Below, one piece after another: positions 44,623-56,835 of a stretch of 64,000 nucleotides of DNA. Below the pieces are notes generated by a model that was not told where the DNA came from, made no database searches, and saw only the letters and a list, made by a program, of their open reading frames with translations. Source of the stretch: Phanerodontia chrysosporium (taxonomy: Eukaryota > Basidiomycota > Agaricomycetes > Polyporales > Phanerochaetaceae); NCBI GenBank assembly GCA_001910725.1, contig MJGA01000005.1, forward strand, positions 1,922,001-1,986,000, read 5' to 3'. A program made the translations under genes and the position numbers. Every line of letters starts with the position of its first letter. Positions within the stretch are counted from its first letter, which is position 1.

Positions 44623-45582
44623 ATGGACGCAGATGTTTACGAATGCCCAGACTACTTCAGGCCTGGTGCAGGGTTTAGGATCACTCTCGATGACTCCGCC
44701 GGTAATCTCCAACTCGTAGTCACCCGTCCCATCCTGCCGTTCACGAGCTCGCAAGTCGTCGTCGCTCGCCTCGCCTCGAAGGACGCCGGGACCAAGTGCT
44801 CGCTCCCGCTTGGTTCGAGCGTTGTCGTCAAGACGTTTGACCCGCGGTTTCTCAAGCGTCGCGGTCCAGACGAGGACGACCAACCGTGGTCGTATGCCGC
44901 CGAGCTTGTGGGGTTCGCGCGTCACCATACCCAGCTCAAACACGTATGCCAGCAACCCCAGCCTGACGCACGCAGCCCGGCAGACTGGGAGGAATTCTAT
45001 TTCCAGCGCATGGCGGCGGACCACGCAGCAGAGGTTGCAGCGTACCGCGCACTGCGGCCGCTCCAGGGGCAAGGCGTCCCCGTCTTCTTCGGCAGCGGCA
45101 CGCTCGACCTCGCGCACTGCATCGCACCCCCGCGCGCATTCAGCCCGGGGCTCATTCTCATCGAGCACATCGCGGACGCGGCAAATCTGCGCGACATCGA
45201 CCCGCGCCTCCTGCGCGCGCCGCTCGTGGCCGCGCTGCTCGAGACCGTGCGCGCGCTCGGCCCGCTCGGCGTCGTGCACGGCGACCTCAACTTCACGAAC
45301 TTCCTGTTTGCGCCCGCCGGGCGTCCCGCGCGCGCGGTGCTCATCGACTTCGCGGACGCGCTGTGTCGCGCGCCAGGGTGCTCCGACGCGGAGTGGGCAC
45401 GCACCGTCGCGCAGTACCGCAACGTGCACGAGACCAGGGCCCGCATTGCGATGCGCTTCAGGATCGCAGACCTCCGCGTACCCGAGGGGTGCCGGGTCGA
45501 GGACATCCCGGGCCTCGAGGACGGGGCCACGGACCGCACGCCTACCTTGCCGCCGAGCGAGCTACCTGCGGCGAAGCGTTGA
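44623..45582 (+). CDS. protein-kinase-like (PKL) fold protein, intronless
   Basis: Single-exon gene, 319 codons, no frame break. N-terminal half has VVVARLASKDAG, VVVKTFDPRFLKR (candidate ATP-binding Lys) and EVAAYRALRPLQGQGVPVFF (candidate helix-C Glu). Then GLILIEHIADAANLRDIDP (hinge), VVHGDLNFTNFLF (catalytic loop with Asp and Asn) and AVLIDFADALCRAP (DFG-equivalent IDF with Asp). This arrangement matches aminoglycoside-phosphotransferase-like and fungal kinase-like families rather than classical Ser/Thr kinases, because there is no APE segment. The substrate is unknown. High GC and a lack of introns set it apart from its neighbours; expanded single-exon PKL genes are common in Agaricomycetes. 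Confidence 0.8.
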   Translation: MDADVYECPDYFRPGAGFRITLDDSAGNLQLVVTRPILPFTSSQVVVARLASKDAGTKCSLPLGSSVVVKTFDPRFLKRRGPDEDDQPWSYAAELVGFARHHTQLKHVCQQPQPDARSPADWEEFYFQRMAADHAAEVAAYRALRPLQGQGVPVFFGSGTLDLAHCIAPPRAFSPGLILIEHIADAANLRDIDPRLLRAPLVAALLETVRALGPLGVVHGDLNFTNFLFAPAGRPARAVLIDFADALCRAPGCSDAEWARTVAQYRNVHETRARIAMRFRIADLRVPEGCRVEDIPGLEDGATDRTPTLPPSELPAAKR

Positions 45583-46108
45583 TGCAGGCTATGCTCAGTA
45601 CGGGTGGCACAGTACTAGTGCGGCCGCAGCCGCCGCAAGGTCCATCTGTGTACCCTGGTTACTAGCCATTATTTTGCACGTCAGCCTGCGCCTCAGCTCG
45701 CACTTATTCAGGCCTCGCATCTTGACCCCCCTGTGGAATGTATCGAGCGAAACCGAGCAAAGCAGCTTGGTCGTGTGGAACGATTGTACAGGTATGCCAT
45801 CCCTTCTATGCATGGTAGCGTGTTCAGACTGAACTTCGATGAAGGTCATTCATCTTTACGTTTCCCCACAATATAAATATCACTACATACCCGTATGTCG
45901 AGAGAGCTATGAGAGAACTCGCAGCCACTAAGGTCCACTCCATGCACAAATCTTTTCGGCAGCTGCTGATTCCCCAGCCGGTGCACTCACTCTGAACGGC
46001 CCGAATTGCCTCGCAGACCACCGTGGGTTCGACGAAGGCTCGTTGCGAGCCACCCTTGAATCTGACTACTTCACAGGCAGGTGGGAGCACTATTCCGTCA
46101 ATTTACAA
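45583..46108. other. convergent intergenic region
   Basis: About 525 bp between the kinase-like gene and the next F-box gene, both ending here. No gene. Confidence 0.4.
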
Positions 46109-47484
46109 CTAAGGGAAGTAACGAACGACCGTCTCCAATCGCGGACGATGTTCTGCCGCCACCTCCAGTACCTCCCCGACCTGGCCTCCTAGCTCATCCC
46201 CTGTGACCTCCTGCATGACTCGGCCTGCGCACGCCAGGTACGGCACCAAGCACCCATACGACCCCCAGCGATCGTCCACAACGATGGTCATGTTGAGCCT
46301 CTGCAGCTGTCCGCACCGACCGAGCACACCGCGCAGGCTGCTCCAGTCCTGGGCGCGCAGCCACTCGTCCCACGCACGCGCAAAGACCTCCTGCGCGGGC
46401 GCACTCGCGCCCCACTGCTCCCACTGCTCGAGCCGCAGCTCGAGCGCGTGCTCGCGCAGCGCGGGGCGCACCAGCGCCGCGGCGTTCGCGAGCATGGTGT
46501 CCCACTCCGCGTGCTCGAAGCGCGGCGCGCGCGGCTGGCGCACGATGACGCGGAACGTGAGCGCGAGGGCGCGCAGCCCGCCCGCGTCGGCGAGGCGCGG
46601 CGCATGGCGCGTGACCGGGAGCGCGAGCTCCTCGAGCGCGGCGGGCGCCGCACGCAGGAACGCCGCCGTGCCGCGCCCGCTCGGCGGTTCATGCAGCGTC
46701 ACGCGCCGCAGTGCGGCCGGCTCGAGCAGCGCGGCGATGCCGCCGAGGAGGGGCGCGGCCCCGTGTGGCTCGAGCACGTCGATGTGCGCTACGGCGGTCG
46801 CGGAGAAGCGGCGTGCGAGCGGTGTCGCGAAGGGGCAGTCGTCGGTGTGGTTTTCGGCCGCACAGTGCAAGGCGAGTGTCTGCACATCGCTGAATGCAGA
46901 CAGCACCGTCGGGACAGAGTCGTTGTCGATGCGGCCTCCGGCGCCGATGAATGCGAGCCGCCTGAGGGTGCGCGGCCCGGAAGAGGGCGAAGGAGGCGGC
47001 AGAGCTATACCCCGCTGCCAGACAAGGTCCCAGATCTCGAGGGTGTGCAGCGACGGAAGCAAGTCGTGAAGGGCATACAGGAAAGTGAGGGAAGCGGTTC
47101 GCATTTGCGTTTGCTGAGTTCTAGGAACCATTGCTCTTCGTTGACGCCGCGCGCACCGCTCAATCTAAGATGACGGATGGCATTGCTGATACGCGGCGAG
47201 GATAGAAAGAGCTCATGACAGTCCGCGAAGGAGAGATCGTGAGATGCGCAGCTGCATCTCGGCTGGGTGATGCTCGATGGTTGCCAATAGAGGCCAAAGC
47301 ATGGCGGCCAGGAGAATCGCGAGAAGAGGTGCCGCGTGCTCGAAGGCTCCCACGACTTGCACACCAAGGAGCATTGGCGTAAGCTTTGTGGGTCGTCATG
47401 CAGATAGTCTAGGATGATATCCGACAATTCCGATGGTATTCTGCCAGCGGATTCCTGCGTTGTCGCGAGCACCTTGTCGGACAT
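46109..47484 (-). CDS. F-box protein, frame broken once
   Basis: Putative SCF substrate receptor. ATG 47484 (MSDKVLATTQESAGRIPSEL); F-box IPSELSDIILDYLHDD, SLRQCSLVCKSWEPSS, LFSRFSWPP. Then SSPRISNAIRHLRLSG, YALHDLLPSLHTLEIWDL, a Leu/Ala-rich irregular repeat region (VLSAFSDVQTLALHCA, PAALEELALPVTRHAP, LRALALTFRVIVRQ), FARAWDEWLRAQDWSSLR, and the end RLETVVRYFP-stop at 46109. Between EEQWFLEL and TFLYALHDLL the frame is one base short, probably at GGG 47089-47091. No intron of plausible length can explain it. This is the closest relative of the pseudogene at 3.9-5.3 kb. Confidence 0.8.
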
Positions 47485-49343
47485 GCCTCTATGACACTCT
47501 ATTGGGGGCTAGACTAAATTTGAGGACATGAGTATGACGGACGTTGTTGCCTCTTACCTTGACCAGTCGTTGAAGTTTGCAGAGGACTTGCGACGCTGGC
47601 GACGATATGATTGTTGTTCTTGCTGACGAGAGCATGCTGATGCCATCTGATGTTGGCTTTTAGTGCCCAACTGCCATGGCCAAGAAGCGCTGATTCCGAC
47701 GCAAAGTGTATTGAGTAGTCATGTATTCGCAGGTTCAGGCCTTCAGGTTGTTCTACCGGTTATAACAGTAGACCAGCATAGCGTGGCATCATTCGTCAGT
47801 TGCTCTAGCAAGCCCGAGCACTCAATTGACCGCTCTCCACGGCTATGTCGCGTATCTCAAGGTATTAGGAGTCTCCGTTGCAGAGTAGCCAGCCTTTAAC
47901 CGGCAAGCGAGGATCGTCTGTCTGACGGTATTAGCCATCGTCGTTCAAACACATGTTACCCTAACGCACATGTAACCCCCTTCGTTGGCCCTTAGCAGAT
48001 CGTCGCTGCGGACCAGACCACGGCATCAGCACGCGAGAACAGCACGAGGAAGAAACCAAGAGAATCGCACATCTTCCGGATGAGCCTCTCTTGTTCGACG
48101 AGCAACCGCAGTCTGAGAGACCGCATGTAGCCAGCTCCCGACGCCTATAACAACACAGCACGCACAGAATTTCCGTCAATCCCGTCAAGAACCCTTCATG
48201 AGGCAGACGCGCATCGAGCTGCGATATCATAAGACAGCGCACACTCAGCATCGGCCCCACCACAGAGACCCATGCCAGACCGCAGTCCTCACCGACCCAA
48301 GGTAACCCGCCCCAATCATCCCCGCCCGCCCGATTGTGCCCCCCCCCGCCCCCGGGCCTCGCCCTCTCCCGCCTCTCCTCGTCCTCATCGCGCCAGACCT
48401 GGTGTCGCTGCCACGTCCAAGACGTGAGGACAGTCGGCCGCTGGCACTTGCGCGAACACTCACAGCCGTAGTCGCGCCGCTTCCGCCGCGTCTTCTTCAG
48501 CGCGGGATGCGTCGTGATGTGCATCAGCTGCTGCTGCTGCTGTTGCGCCGGCGAGTTCGTCATGCTTGCGCTTCAAGCTCGTGGTGGTCGTGGGCAAAGA
48601 AAGAGACGGAAAACTCGACTAGACCCGACTTTTATTCGGTTGACACTGGCCTCACGACGCGCTCCATGCCTTGACGCATGACCGTGACGCGCCAGGCCCA
48701 GGCTCGTGCTCGCTACACCATCCACACAGACTACATGCACATAATATACAGTACAAGTACAATCATGCACAGGATTATAGACAACAGGACTAGCACCCCG
48801 AGCCTGCAAGCAAGGGGCGCGACTACGACAGAGCTAGCGTACAGGCGACAACGGCGAGGATCAAAGGAGTGGACACGACGGGCAAAAATGCAAAGCGTAG
48901 CCAAAGGGCACAGACGATGTACAATAAAGGATAAAATAAAGCGTCCGCCGCGAAGTACGCAAAGATGCGGGTGCCAAAAAGTCAGTAGAGTCTACACAGA
49001 GCAGAAGATCGTAACCTAGAGGGAGAACAGAATCGCTAATGAGCAGCGGCGAGCACAGACGAACGTCGCACAACGAAACTAACGGGCAATTACAATGTAC
49101 ACAGTATCTAGGAGGTCAGAGGTCGAAGAGAATGGCGAGGGAGCGAAGCAGAGCGTTCTATCGGCGGGATCGAGGGCAGAGCGCAGCGAGACGTTATAAC
49201 AACAGCAGGAGCGAGCGGGTGAGCGGTAGGCAACTATGCAGGAGAGCGATAACGAGAGACGAGGAATATGTCGGAGATGCTGGCGATGCGAGTTGATATG
49301 CAAAGGAAAGGCCGATTATAGCGAGCACAAGGCTGCCAGAAGA
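47485..49343. other. 1.86-kb intergenic region with simple-sequence tracts
   Basis: Holds a C9GC5 tract (about 48338-48353) and a CTG/CAG run (about 48530-48545). A small possible coding start on the minus strand is listed separately. Otherwise no recognisable gene. Confidence 0.4.
48429..48563 (-). CDS. possible small basic Gln-rich protein (uncertain)
   Basis: From ATG 48563 the minus strand reads MTNSPAQQQQQQLM, then HITTHPALKKTRRKRRDYGC, before a GTGAGT donor at about 48464. The Lys/Arg cluster and poly-Gln could be a real short exon, but every downstream acceptor I tried soon gives a stop, and I recognise no family. Coordinates are nominal. Confidence 0.2.
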
Positions 49344-52300
49344 CTAGAACCTGGGCCCAAAACCCTGGTCCCTGTAACTCCCGTGGAACTGATGGGGCTG
49401 GCGGTGCCCCTGTCCGTGAATGTAATGGTGCGCGCCCGGCACGAACAGCGCACCGCGGTTGCTGGCGCTGCGCTCCTTGCGGCGGAGGTGCGTCGGGGGC
49501 GGGAACGGCTCGGGCAGGCCCTGGTTAGGCCCGTCGGAGAAGAATATCTTGGGGCGCCAGGCCTCGCGCTCGTCCATGATGCACGAGTTTTTGAACTTCT
49601 CGACGAGGGCTTCTTTACCCCTGCAGGGATATCGTCAGTAATCTGCATTTGCGCTGCTATAGACGGAAACGTACTGGTAGTTGGCGTAGCTCATCTGCAG
49701 GACCTTCTCACTGGAGTACATATTCCTGCAAACGCGGTCAGCTCCCGCTTACATCCCCATACGCTTGATACTCACCACTTGACGCCAAGCTGAGTCTTCG
49801 CGAAGAGCAGCAGATCCTGGACGGTGATAAAATTGACAAAGGCATAGCCGACATTACAGCCTACACATGACAATCCCAATCAGCACGCATACACGTCAAT
49901 CATTCCAGGTACGCACCATTCTGGAAGTCCATCCGGAGGTACAAGAAGTCGATGCGCCGCGGGCAGACGCGGTCGATGAACGTCATGAGGTCGCGATCGC
50001 TCATCTTGTTCGGGATGTTCTTGATCATCACCGTCGTGCGTGTGTCCAGCCCGTTCTCGATGTTCGCGATGTTCAGCTGGTTCTTCTCACTGACCTGACC
50101 CTTGTCCGTCACGCCGCCTTCGCCGTACGCAAGCTCGGTCGACATTGAGGAACCGAAGCTCCCTTCGAATGAGGAACTGGACGAAGACCGCCCAAACGAC
50201 GAGGACGAAGCGCGGCCAGCGTGGTCGGAATGCTGGCCACCCCTATTCGGGCGGGAAGGCTTCCGACCTTCGTGTCGACCCGGGCGCATCGTGCGCTCTC
50301 CGAACGTATCGTTTCCAGCAGACGACAATAGGTCGGCAGAAGGGGAACCAGAGGGATAGATCCAACCAGAGGAGTCGCGGTGAATACCGTATCCCGCGGG
50401 GCTTGGACCAGAATAGGGATCGAACTGTTGGTATGGAGCGGGCGAAGGGAACTGATAACCAGTGTGCTGGGTGACGAGCGGCTGTGGAGGGAAGTAGGTG
50501 CTGGCAGACAGTGGATAATGCTGGCCATTGGGAGGCGCGGCCGCGGCAGTGTCGAAAAGGTTGCCCCGATAGTCAAAGTTAAGCGAGTCTGCGCTGCGCT
50601 CTCCTCCGCTGTACGGCTTATCGTACGAAGACGAAGGAGCCTAGGATTGAGAGTTATGATTTACACTGAGCAGACGGAATCCAATGCGCTTACCCCGTCA
50701 AGACTTTCAAAGCGAAGGCCTCCATAGTGTCGCGGATTCGCCGTCGAAGAGCCGATGCGCCCTTGGTCATAAGCAGCACGACTCGGAGACCCGTCATGCT
50801 CTTGTCGGCTGCCCCGGCGGTGCCTGATGGCGGCTAAAGTGGAGAATCGTCAGTCAGGCCCGGGTGAGTCGAAAACAGACTACTCACAGTCGTGACTGTC
50901 GCCTCTTTTGGGGGTCGGGCTCTCTGGCAGAGCCAGGCACGACGAAGGCGGGCTTGCGAGATCGAACACTCCTGGGGCACCGTTTAACGAGGCATAGCTG
51001 AGCAGCGGGAATGGCATCTGCTCCTGAACAGCTTGCTCGGTTTCGAAGTCCCGCTCTGGGGACGTCTCGAGATCCGAGGCCCAGAAAATCCGCAGCTCCG
51101 TCGCCTTGAGGAACGTACGCGCGTTGTACTGCTGACGCACAGTCGCCGCGTTTTCGCAGTCGTAGTAGTCAGCGAAGAAGACCTGAGAGTCGTAGGAGCT
51201 CTCCCGAGCGGAGCGACTGCAAGCTCTGATGGTCCGAACCGCCTGGGCTGCCTTGAAGCTCGCAGGCCTGAAGTCGACCATTGGACCAACCGAGGCCATT
51301 ATGTTGCGGACGACGGTGGGATCGATGCTGTGATTTGGGTCCTTCGATGACGCTTCTACGAACACCGTGCTTTCTGTACCGTCCCAAATAGTGGCGGGAC
51401 GATTCTCCAGAACCTGCGTTTTATCTCAGCACGGCGACACAGCGCATATATGCGGGAAAACGGGTGCAAACCTTCTCGAGAGCGTGCTTGTCTGTGTATT
51501 CAACGCGAAGTGGAGCTTCATCCTCCTTCCGCTGATCGGGAGTAGGGAACAGGGTCGATGATAATCGCACGCCGTTTTTGTTGAGCTCGCTTACGGTCTT
51601 GCCTTCGAGGCCGACAGCGGAGCGGATGGCGTCGCGGAGGTCGTAAAATACGATGAGTATAAGGTTTTGGGGTTGCAGACCGACAATTCCCTTGATTCTG
51701 GTGACACCGAGCCGGGAGAGGGCGTTACGAATGTCTGACACGACGAACCTAGCAGGAACGTGGCGAACCTAAAAGGGCGTCAGAGCCTTGATCGTGAGAT
51801 TTTATAGACAAGACGCACAAGCAAGAACCTGGTCGCCCTCTTCTCATCGTCCAGACCCATGTCTCCCTCAATAGCCCTTCGACCGTCTTGCTCTCCGAGA
51901 TCGCCGAAGACTAGCTTCTTCTCGAAGCGCGGAGTGAGATCCATCGCTCTCATGCGGTCATTGAGTTCAGCTACACTGCCATTCGTGAGATCCGCGGCGA
52001 CGTCGTCAGCGGGACCGAGGTCGATGATGCTGGGTCGCTTCATCCTCAACTTGCCCCAAGTGAGCGGAGAGCCACCATCGGGAGGAGTGCTGGGCACCAT
52101 GTCAGCATCGCCGCCAAAGTCTGACTCTGTCGCAACAGTCGAGGCCGAGTTGAACGAGGAGGAAGGAGTAAGAGGTGGTGTCAGAAGGGTGGAGAGCCTC
52201 TGAGGAGAGCCACTGGCATTCCTGGCGGAGGCAAGGAGGGACTCTCTGAGCGGCGAATTTTGGGCAGAGTGTACAGAGGGAGACGAGAGCGGCTGGAGAT

Positions 52301-52388
52301 GCTTGGAAGACAGGCGTGGTGGGGTGGAAGGGCGCGCAAGGTCCAGAGGATGAAGACGAGGGCGAGCACCAGAGTGATTAAATTGCAC
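49344..52388 (-). CDS. Mei2-like RNA-binding protein
   Basis: Mei2-type RNA-binding protein, a family controlling meiotic entry or differentiation. The diagnostic C-terminal RRM is split over short exons: TTVMIKNIPNKMSDRDLMTF, RRIDFLYLRMDFQNG, CNVGYAFVNF, EALVEKFKNSCIMDEREAWR-like end; stop at 49344 after GFGPRF. Upstream is a Ser-rich linker (GRASSSSFGRSSSSSSFEGS) and two degenerate RRM-like regions (RFLLVRHVPARFVVSDIRNA, LRIFWASDLE). The N-terminus is low-complexity with many SP/TP sites (RPSTPPRLSSKHLQ, LLTPPLTPSSS). The first clearly coding codon is at 52388, but no ATG opens that exon (GTG there), so the true start lies in an unresolved upstream exon. Frame continuous in the parts traced. 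Confidence 0.88.
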
Positions 52389-55164
52389 CGACCTAGGTGA
52401 CAGTTGTTAACATACGATTCATGCGCGTTCTCGACGCGATGCCTGATTACGAACGCAGGACAGGGCTAACATGCCGCCGCCGACGCGTCGTTGCACACGA
52501 CACTCACCAGTCTGGCAGGGAAGGCGATGATTTTACGCTCACGCGTCCATGCGCCGCGCGGTCGCTACCTCGCCTTTCAGGAGATGACTGCGGCAGGGCG
52601 GTCATTCAGGGTGGTGCAGAACCATGACGGCAGAACATACCTCATCATTGAGACGGGAGACGCTCGGGAAAGGAACGGTGTGGCAGTCCATTATGTACAA
52701 AGCGATAGGTAGCAGGAAAGCGAGCGAAAGAGGGTGGCCGTCGAGGCAGGCAGGCGACGAAAGCAAGAAGGGAGATGAGAGCAAGGAGGCAAGAGGGGAT
52801 GGACGAGTGTTGGACTTTGGGCGAGGTATATAACGGGAGAAATGGGTGGGGTGGCCGATTTCCTATGCGGCGTTTCATTTGCTTTCCTGTCAAACGGCCA
52901 ATCACAATTTCTGCGCGAAGTTCGTTATGTGCCGTGCGGGCGCCTTCCTTCCGTCTTCTGCGATGCGGTGTCCTTCTCGGGCAGCGGATGCGGTCACGAA
53001 GGCTGCCGTCACGCGCGCGCTGGCGCTACGCCGCACGACAGCCACTTGTTCATGTTTTGCTGGAATGCTCAGTGCGTCCCGGGCATCGCGAGGGACGCCG
53101 TGCGCAGAGATCCCTGAGGGCGATGCAAGAGCCCGTTAGCGTGAAACGAGCAGAGGCAGTCGCGGACATCGCCACGGCAACTGCGAAAAGCGCGGACTCA
53201 CTCCGTATCGAGATAGCTCCTCGTTTGCTTCCCCACGCTCGCTCGCTGCTGTGCGACGGTCCATCGCTGGCGCCGATGCCCAACCATTCCTCGCGAGCAT
53301 TTCGCACTGCACCTTGCGACCCTGGGGCGCGGGCTACACATCATTTTCGCAAATGAGGGGAAGATCGAGGGGAACACATCGCTCGGGTGCCCTTGCCGTG
53401 ATCTCCATCAACGCCTGTCCGGAATCTCCCGCGCCACAAAGCTGCCGCCCAGCTGTCGTCGTCTCGACTTTGCTGTTTCACCCTCGCCCTCCCTCCAAAA
53501 TGTACCCTGCTCGTTGTGAACAACGTCTCCGCGGAGACTCGACGTGCTGAGTGCGGACGAAAATATCGATATCAGTGCGCGGCGTCCTCGAATATCTCCC
53601 GATGGAGCGTACCTGGGTCTAGTTTGTTTTGGGCCTGTTCCGCGCAAATGTTTACGTTACCTTTGGTCCGCACGAGCTTGGTTGAAGTGCACGATCAGCG
53701 ATGATGCCCGTGGTGCGCAGCCTTGCGGAACGGAGATCTAATGCGTTCATCGGTACTGGTAATTACAAACGTCCATTAGGTTGCACATCGTTCCCGACAA
53801 CGAAATACGTGCCCTTCCCTGTCACATAAAGATGCAGCAGGGCCACACCATCTGTTACGTTTCACAACTTTGGTAGAGGAGGGAGTAGTGGACAAAGAGT
53901 CATCAGCCGGTGGGACTAGCAGATAGGACACTCGCAAAATGCGCGCGAAATCTCCAGCCTTAAGAGGAGTTGGAGAGTGACATCTTGTGCCCACAAGCCG
54001 ACCAAGCGATGCGCCTGAATTGCCATCCTGTCGCCGCCGTGATAGCTATTAACCAAATTCCAAGCCTTTGCGCCGCGGTCTACTAGACGCTACAGTCCGG
54101 GGAGATGGTGTCATGGCTGACGGTGGAAGCAGCATGTGGCACAGCGATGCAGCTTCTAATGCCTTGGCAAGCAGCGCCAAGTGCTTAACTCGGCTCGAGT
54201 ATTCGCGTCCGTACGTCGTCGAGTGGAGGCGCTAGTTCGGCCAACGACCTCCGGAACCGTCCAAGGAGAATTGCAAGGCTGACCGAGTTGCAGGCCGAAG
54301 GAAACAATCCTTACAGTTGATTCAGGAGCGAGCCGATGAGAATGTGGACATTGTATCTTGACCCTCGCGCCTACTTCAGCCCATGTCTCAAAGGCAGAGA
54401 ATGCTGTGGAACGCGAAGAACGACGAGGATGCAAGGATAACCATGCGGATGGTCCGTCCCCTCTTCATCACATCTCGCCATTCTGTGAGGGTTGTAATGT
54501 TGCACAGATCAGAAAATGGTGCCATTGAGTAGTGTTCTGCTTCATGACGCTGCTTCAGAACGCTTCGTGTACCGGATGTGCTTCAATGGTTGGTCAATCA
54601 GTGCCGCAGACTGAAACCTGCCTGGAGCTCGTAGGGCAGCATGAGCAAGAAATCGAAAAGCTTGACGATGGGCTGATTCGTGCGGCAGGCACCAATGCAT
54701 CTACCTTAGGCTTTGTGGCAGGCTCTACGGATTGGAAGGAGGACGCCGTGCCTCAGTAGTGCCGGCCCTGAGCTGTCATTTTGTAGACGGCATCGAGGAG
54801 CGAATCAGCTGTCTTGAGAACAGAGTAGCACACACGGTTCCTTTACCGTACACTCCACGGGCCTCGCCGAGCCTTCCGCACTCTCGGATTCCGTGTCTAA
54901 GAGTCCCGAGACCCCTCCATTCACGCGTCATAGCGAAGGTAAACAACGACAGAAACTTCGTTCCAGATTATACGTATTGAGGTGATTCATGACGGCAAGC
55001 ATAAGCAGGGGAATATATGGCAAGATGTGGTCGGTCGCAAGCATGATTCGGCGTTGCAAACTGCAATTGCGCTCACGCTTACCGTGGGAGAAACACAAAT
55101 GAAGTCAGTAAGTATAACCGGTTACCCGCCGGATAGGCTCTCCGAAGCCTTCGTCCCTTTCTCC
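52389..55164. other. 2.8-kb region without a recognisable gene
   Basis: The left part should hold the missing Mei2-like 5' exon(s), leader and promoter. Open frames at 52.8-53.4 kb are arginine/serine-rich with no family resemblance. Nothing supported between 53.6 and 55.1 kb. Confidence 0.4.
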
Positions 55165-56835
55165 ATGCTCTCTCGACATTTCCGACTCCCAAAAACTCGG
55201 ACCCGGCCATTCAAGCATATATCAAGACGATATTTTACACTCCTCGGTCTGGAGTCCTCGGCGGACGACACCTGTGCCGCCGTGGTCACGTCTGAAGGGC
55301 ACATACTCTCGAATGTAGTCGTGAAACAGAACGAAGAGTAGGTGAAGAGGGCGTTTCGTTGCTGTTGCAGGTATGGCCGACTAATGCTTCAGGATACTCG
55401 TTGTTCGATAGGCTCGCGGTATACGGCGGCATACATCCGTACGCGGCGATACAAAAACATCAACAGAATATGGTGCGTGCTACGCTGCGAGTTTCTCTGG
55501 CTGTCGTCATCTCTCTGCAAAGCCAGGTGCAATACGAAAAGCGCTAGACGATGCAAAGCTGGATATGTCAAGCATAGACGGGATAGCGTATACGCGGGGA
55601 CCAGGTGCGTCTCACAAAACATCTATTCAAAGTTCTGAACTCATGATTGCGTCCAGGCATCGGCGGATGCCTAAGCGTATGTTCAACAGCTGCAAAGGTT
55701 CTCGGAGCAACTCTTACGAAGCCAATAATTGGTGTTCACCACATGGTGCGCTGAATTTACTTCCTACTCGCACGCGTCTGCTAACCCTCCACAAGCAAGC
55801 ACACGCGCTGACACCGCTAATTCCGACCCTCTACGACACTCCACACATACCCACCTCCGCGTGCGGCGCCCAGAGCGCATCGACACCGCCCCGCTTCCCC
55901 TTCCTCTCGCTGCTCATCTCGGGCGGACACACGCTGCTGTTGCTCACGCGCTCGCCCGACGAGTTCAAGACGCTCGCGACGACGCCAGACATCAGCATCG
56001 GCAGCGCGTTCGACCACGTCGCAAAGTACCTCGGGCTCGCGCCGGGCGAGCGCGGGTTCGGCGCCGCGCTCGAGGCGTTCTGCGCGAGCGGCACCGCGCG
56101 CTTCGCCGCGGGCGTCGACGCGGACGTGCCCGACCCCGGCGACGAGGACACGCCCGACGTCGCGGTGCCCATGCCCGGGCAGCTCGCGTTCTCGTACGGC
56201 GGCCCGCGCAGCAGGGTCGAGATCTACGTGCGCGAGCGCGGCGGCGTCGCCCGCGTGCCGGTCTCGACGCGCCTCAAGCTCGCACGCACGTTCCAGGAGG
56301 CGGCGGTCCGCCAGCTGGAGGAGAAGACGGTGCTCGCGCTCGCGCAGTGTGCGAAGGAGGGCGTGCATGTCCGCGATGTCGTCGTCAGCGGCGGCGTCGC
56401 GAGCAACCAGTACCTGCGGACACGGTGCGTAGCAAGGAACCGGCGGTGGCAACGAGCGTCGCTGATCCTTGCGTAGACTACGACAGGGCCTCGCGGAGGC
56501 CTTTCCAGACGACCCGCCGAACCTCGTCTACCCGCCGCCCGAGCTCTGCACAGACAACGCGGTCATGATCGCGTGGGCCGCGATGCACCGCTTCGCCGCG
56601 GGCGACTTTGACAGCTACGACGTCTCTATACGGCCGAAGTGGCGGATCGACGACTATACTGGTAAGGCTCTCGCCCGGCTGCAGTGGGTGAGTCTTCTTG
56701 CCCTGTAGTCCCTTTCTGTCGTGCGGAATGTTAGCTGATGTTGACGCTTGCGTGCAGCTGAAGGTGCGGGAAAATCTTCGTAACCAGAACGAGCCCCAGA
56801 TTACGCAGGCATCGCACAACCCGAGTGATCCATAG
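55165..56835 (+). CDS. QRI7: QRI7/OSGEPL1, mitochondrial tRNA t6A37 threonylcarbamoyltransferase
   Basis: Kae1/TsaD-family enzyme that transfers the threonylcarbamoyl group to A37 of mitochondrial tRNAs. Exons 55165-55337, 55412-55472, 55523-55604, 55657-55745, 55796-56424, 56477-56687 and 56758-56835 sum to 440 codons plus stop. The Arg-rich start MLSRHFRLPKTRTRPFKHIS suits mitochondrial import. Motifs: LGLESSADDTCAAVV, VYGGIHPYAA, DGIAYTRGPG, GIGGCLSVCSTAAKVLGATL, metal site GVHHMQAHALTP, FLSLLISGGHTLLLL, IGSAFDHVAKYLGL, DVVVSGGVASNQYLR, LCTDNAVMIAWAAMHRF. All expected residues are present and the frame is continuous. Intron 1 (55338-55411) has a CTAAT branch site. Confidence 0.95.

Noticed and set aside
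44446..45429. 327-codon open frame on the minus strand opposite the kinase-like gene
   Set aside because: Antisense shadow of a high-GC coding exon; Arg/Glu-rich composition with no domain, while the plus frame has clear PKL motifs.
46203..47173. long plus-strand frames opposite the F-box gene at 46-47 kb
   Set aside because: Ser/Arg-rich antisense shadows; the minus strand carries the F-box and paralog similarity.
47961..48563. 200-codon minus-strand frame
   Set aside because: After the first 34 codons it becomes Gly/Arg/Cys-rich, driven by a C-tract; only the first short segment is kept, as a low-confidence possibility.
52775..53356. 194-codon plus-strand frame
   Set aside because: Arg/Ser/Pro-rich without family resemblance, and no splice-consistent neighbours; sits in the Mei2-like upstream region.
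55729..56568. 279-codon plus-strand frame overlapping QRI7
   Set aside because: Out-of-frame Arg/Ala-rich shadow of the long QRI7 exon.
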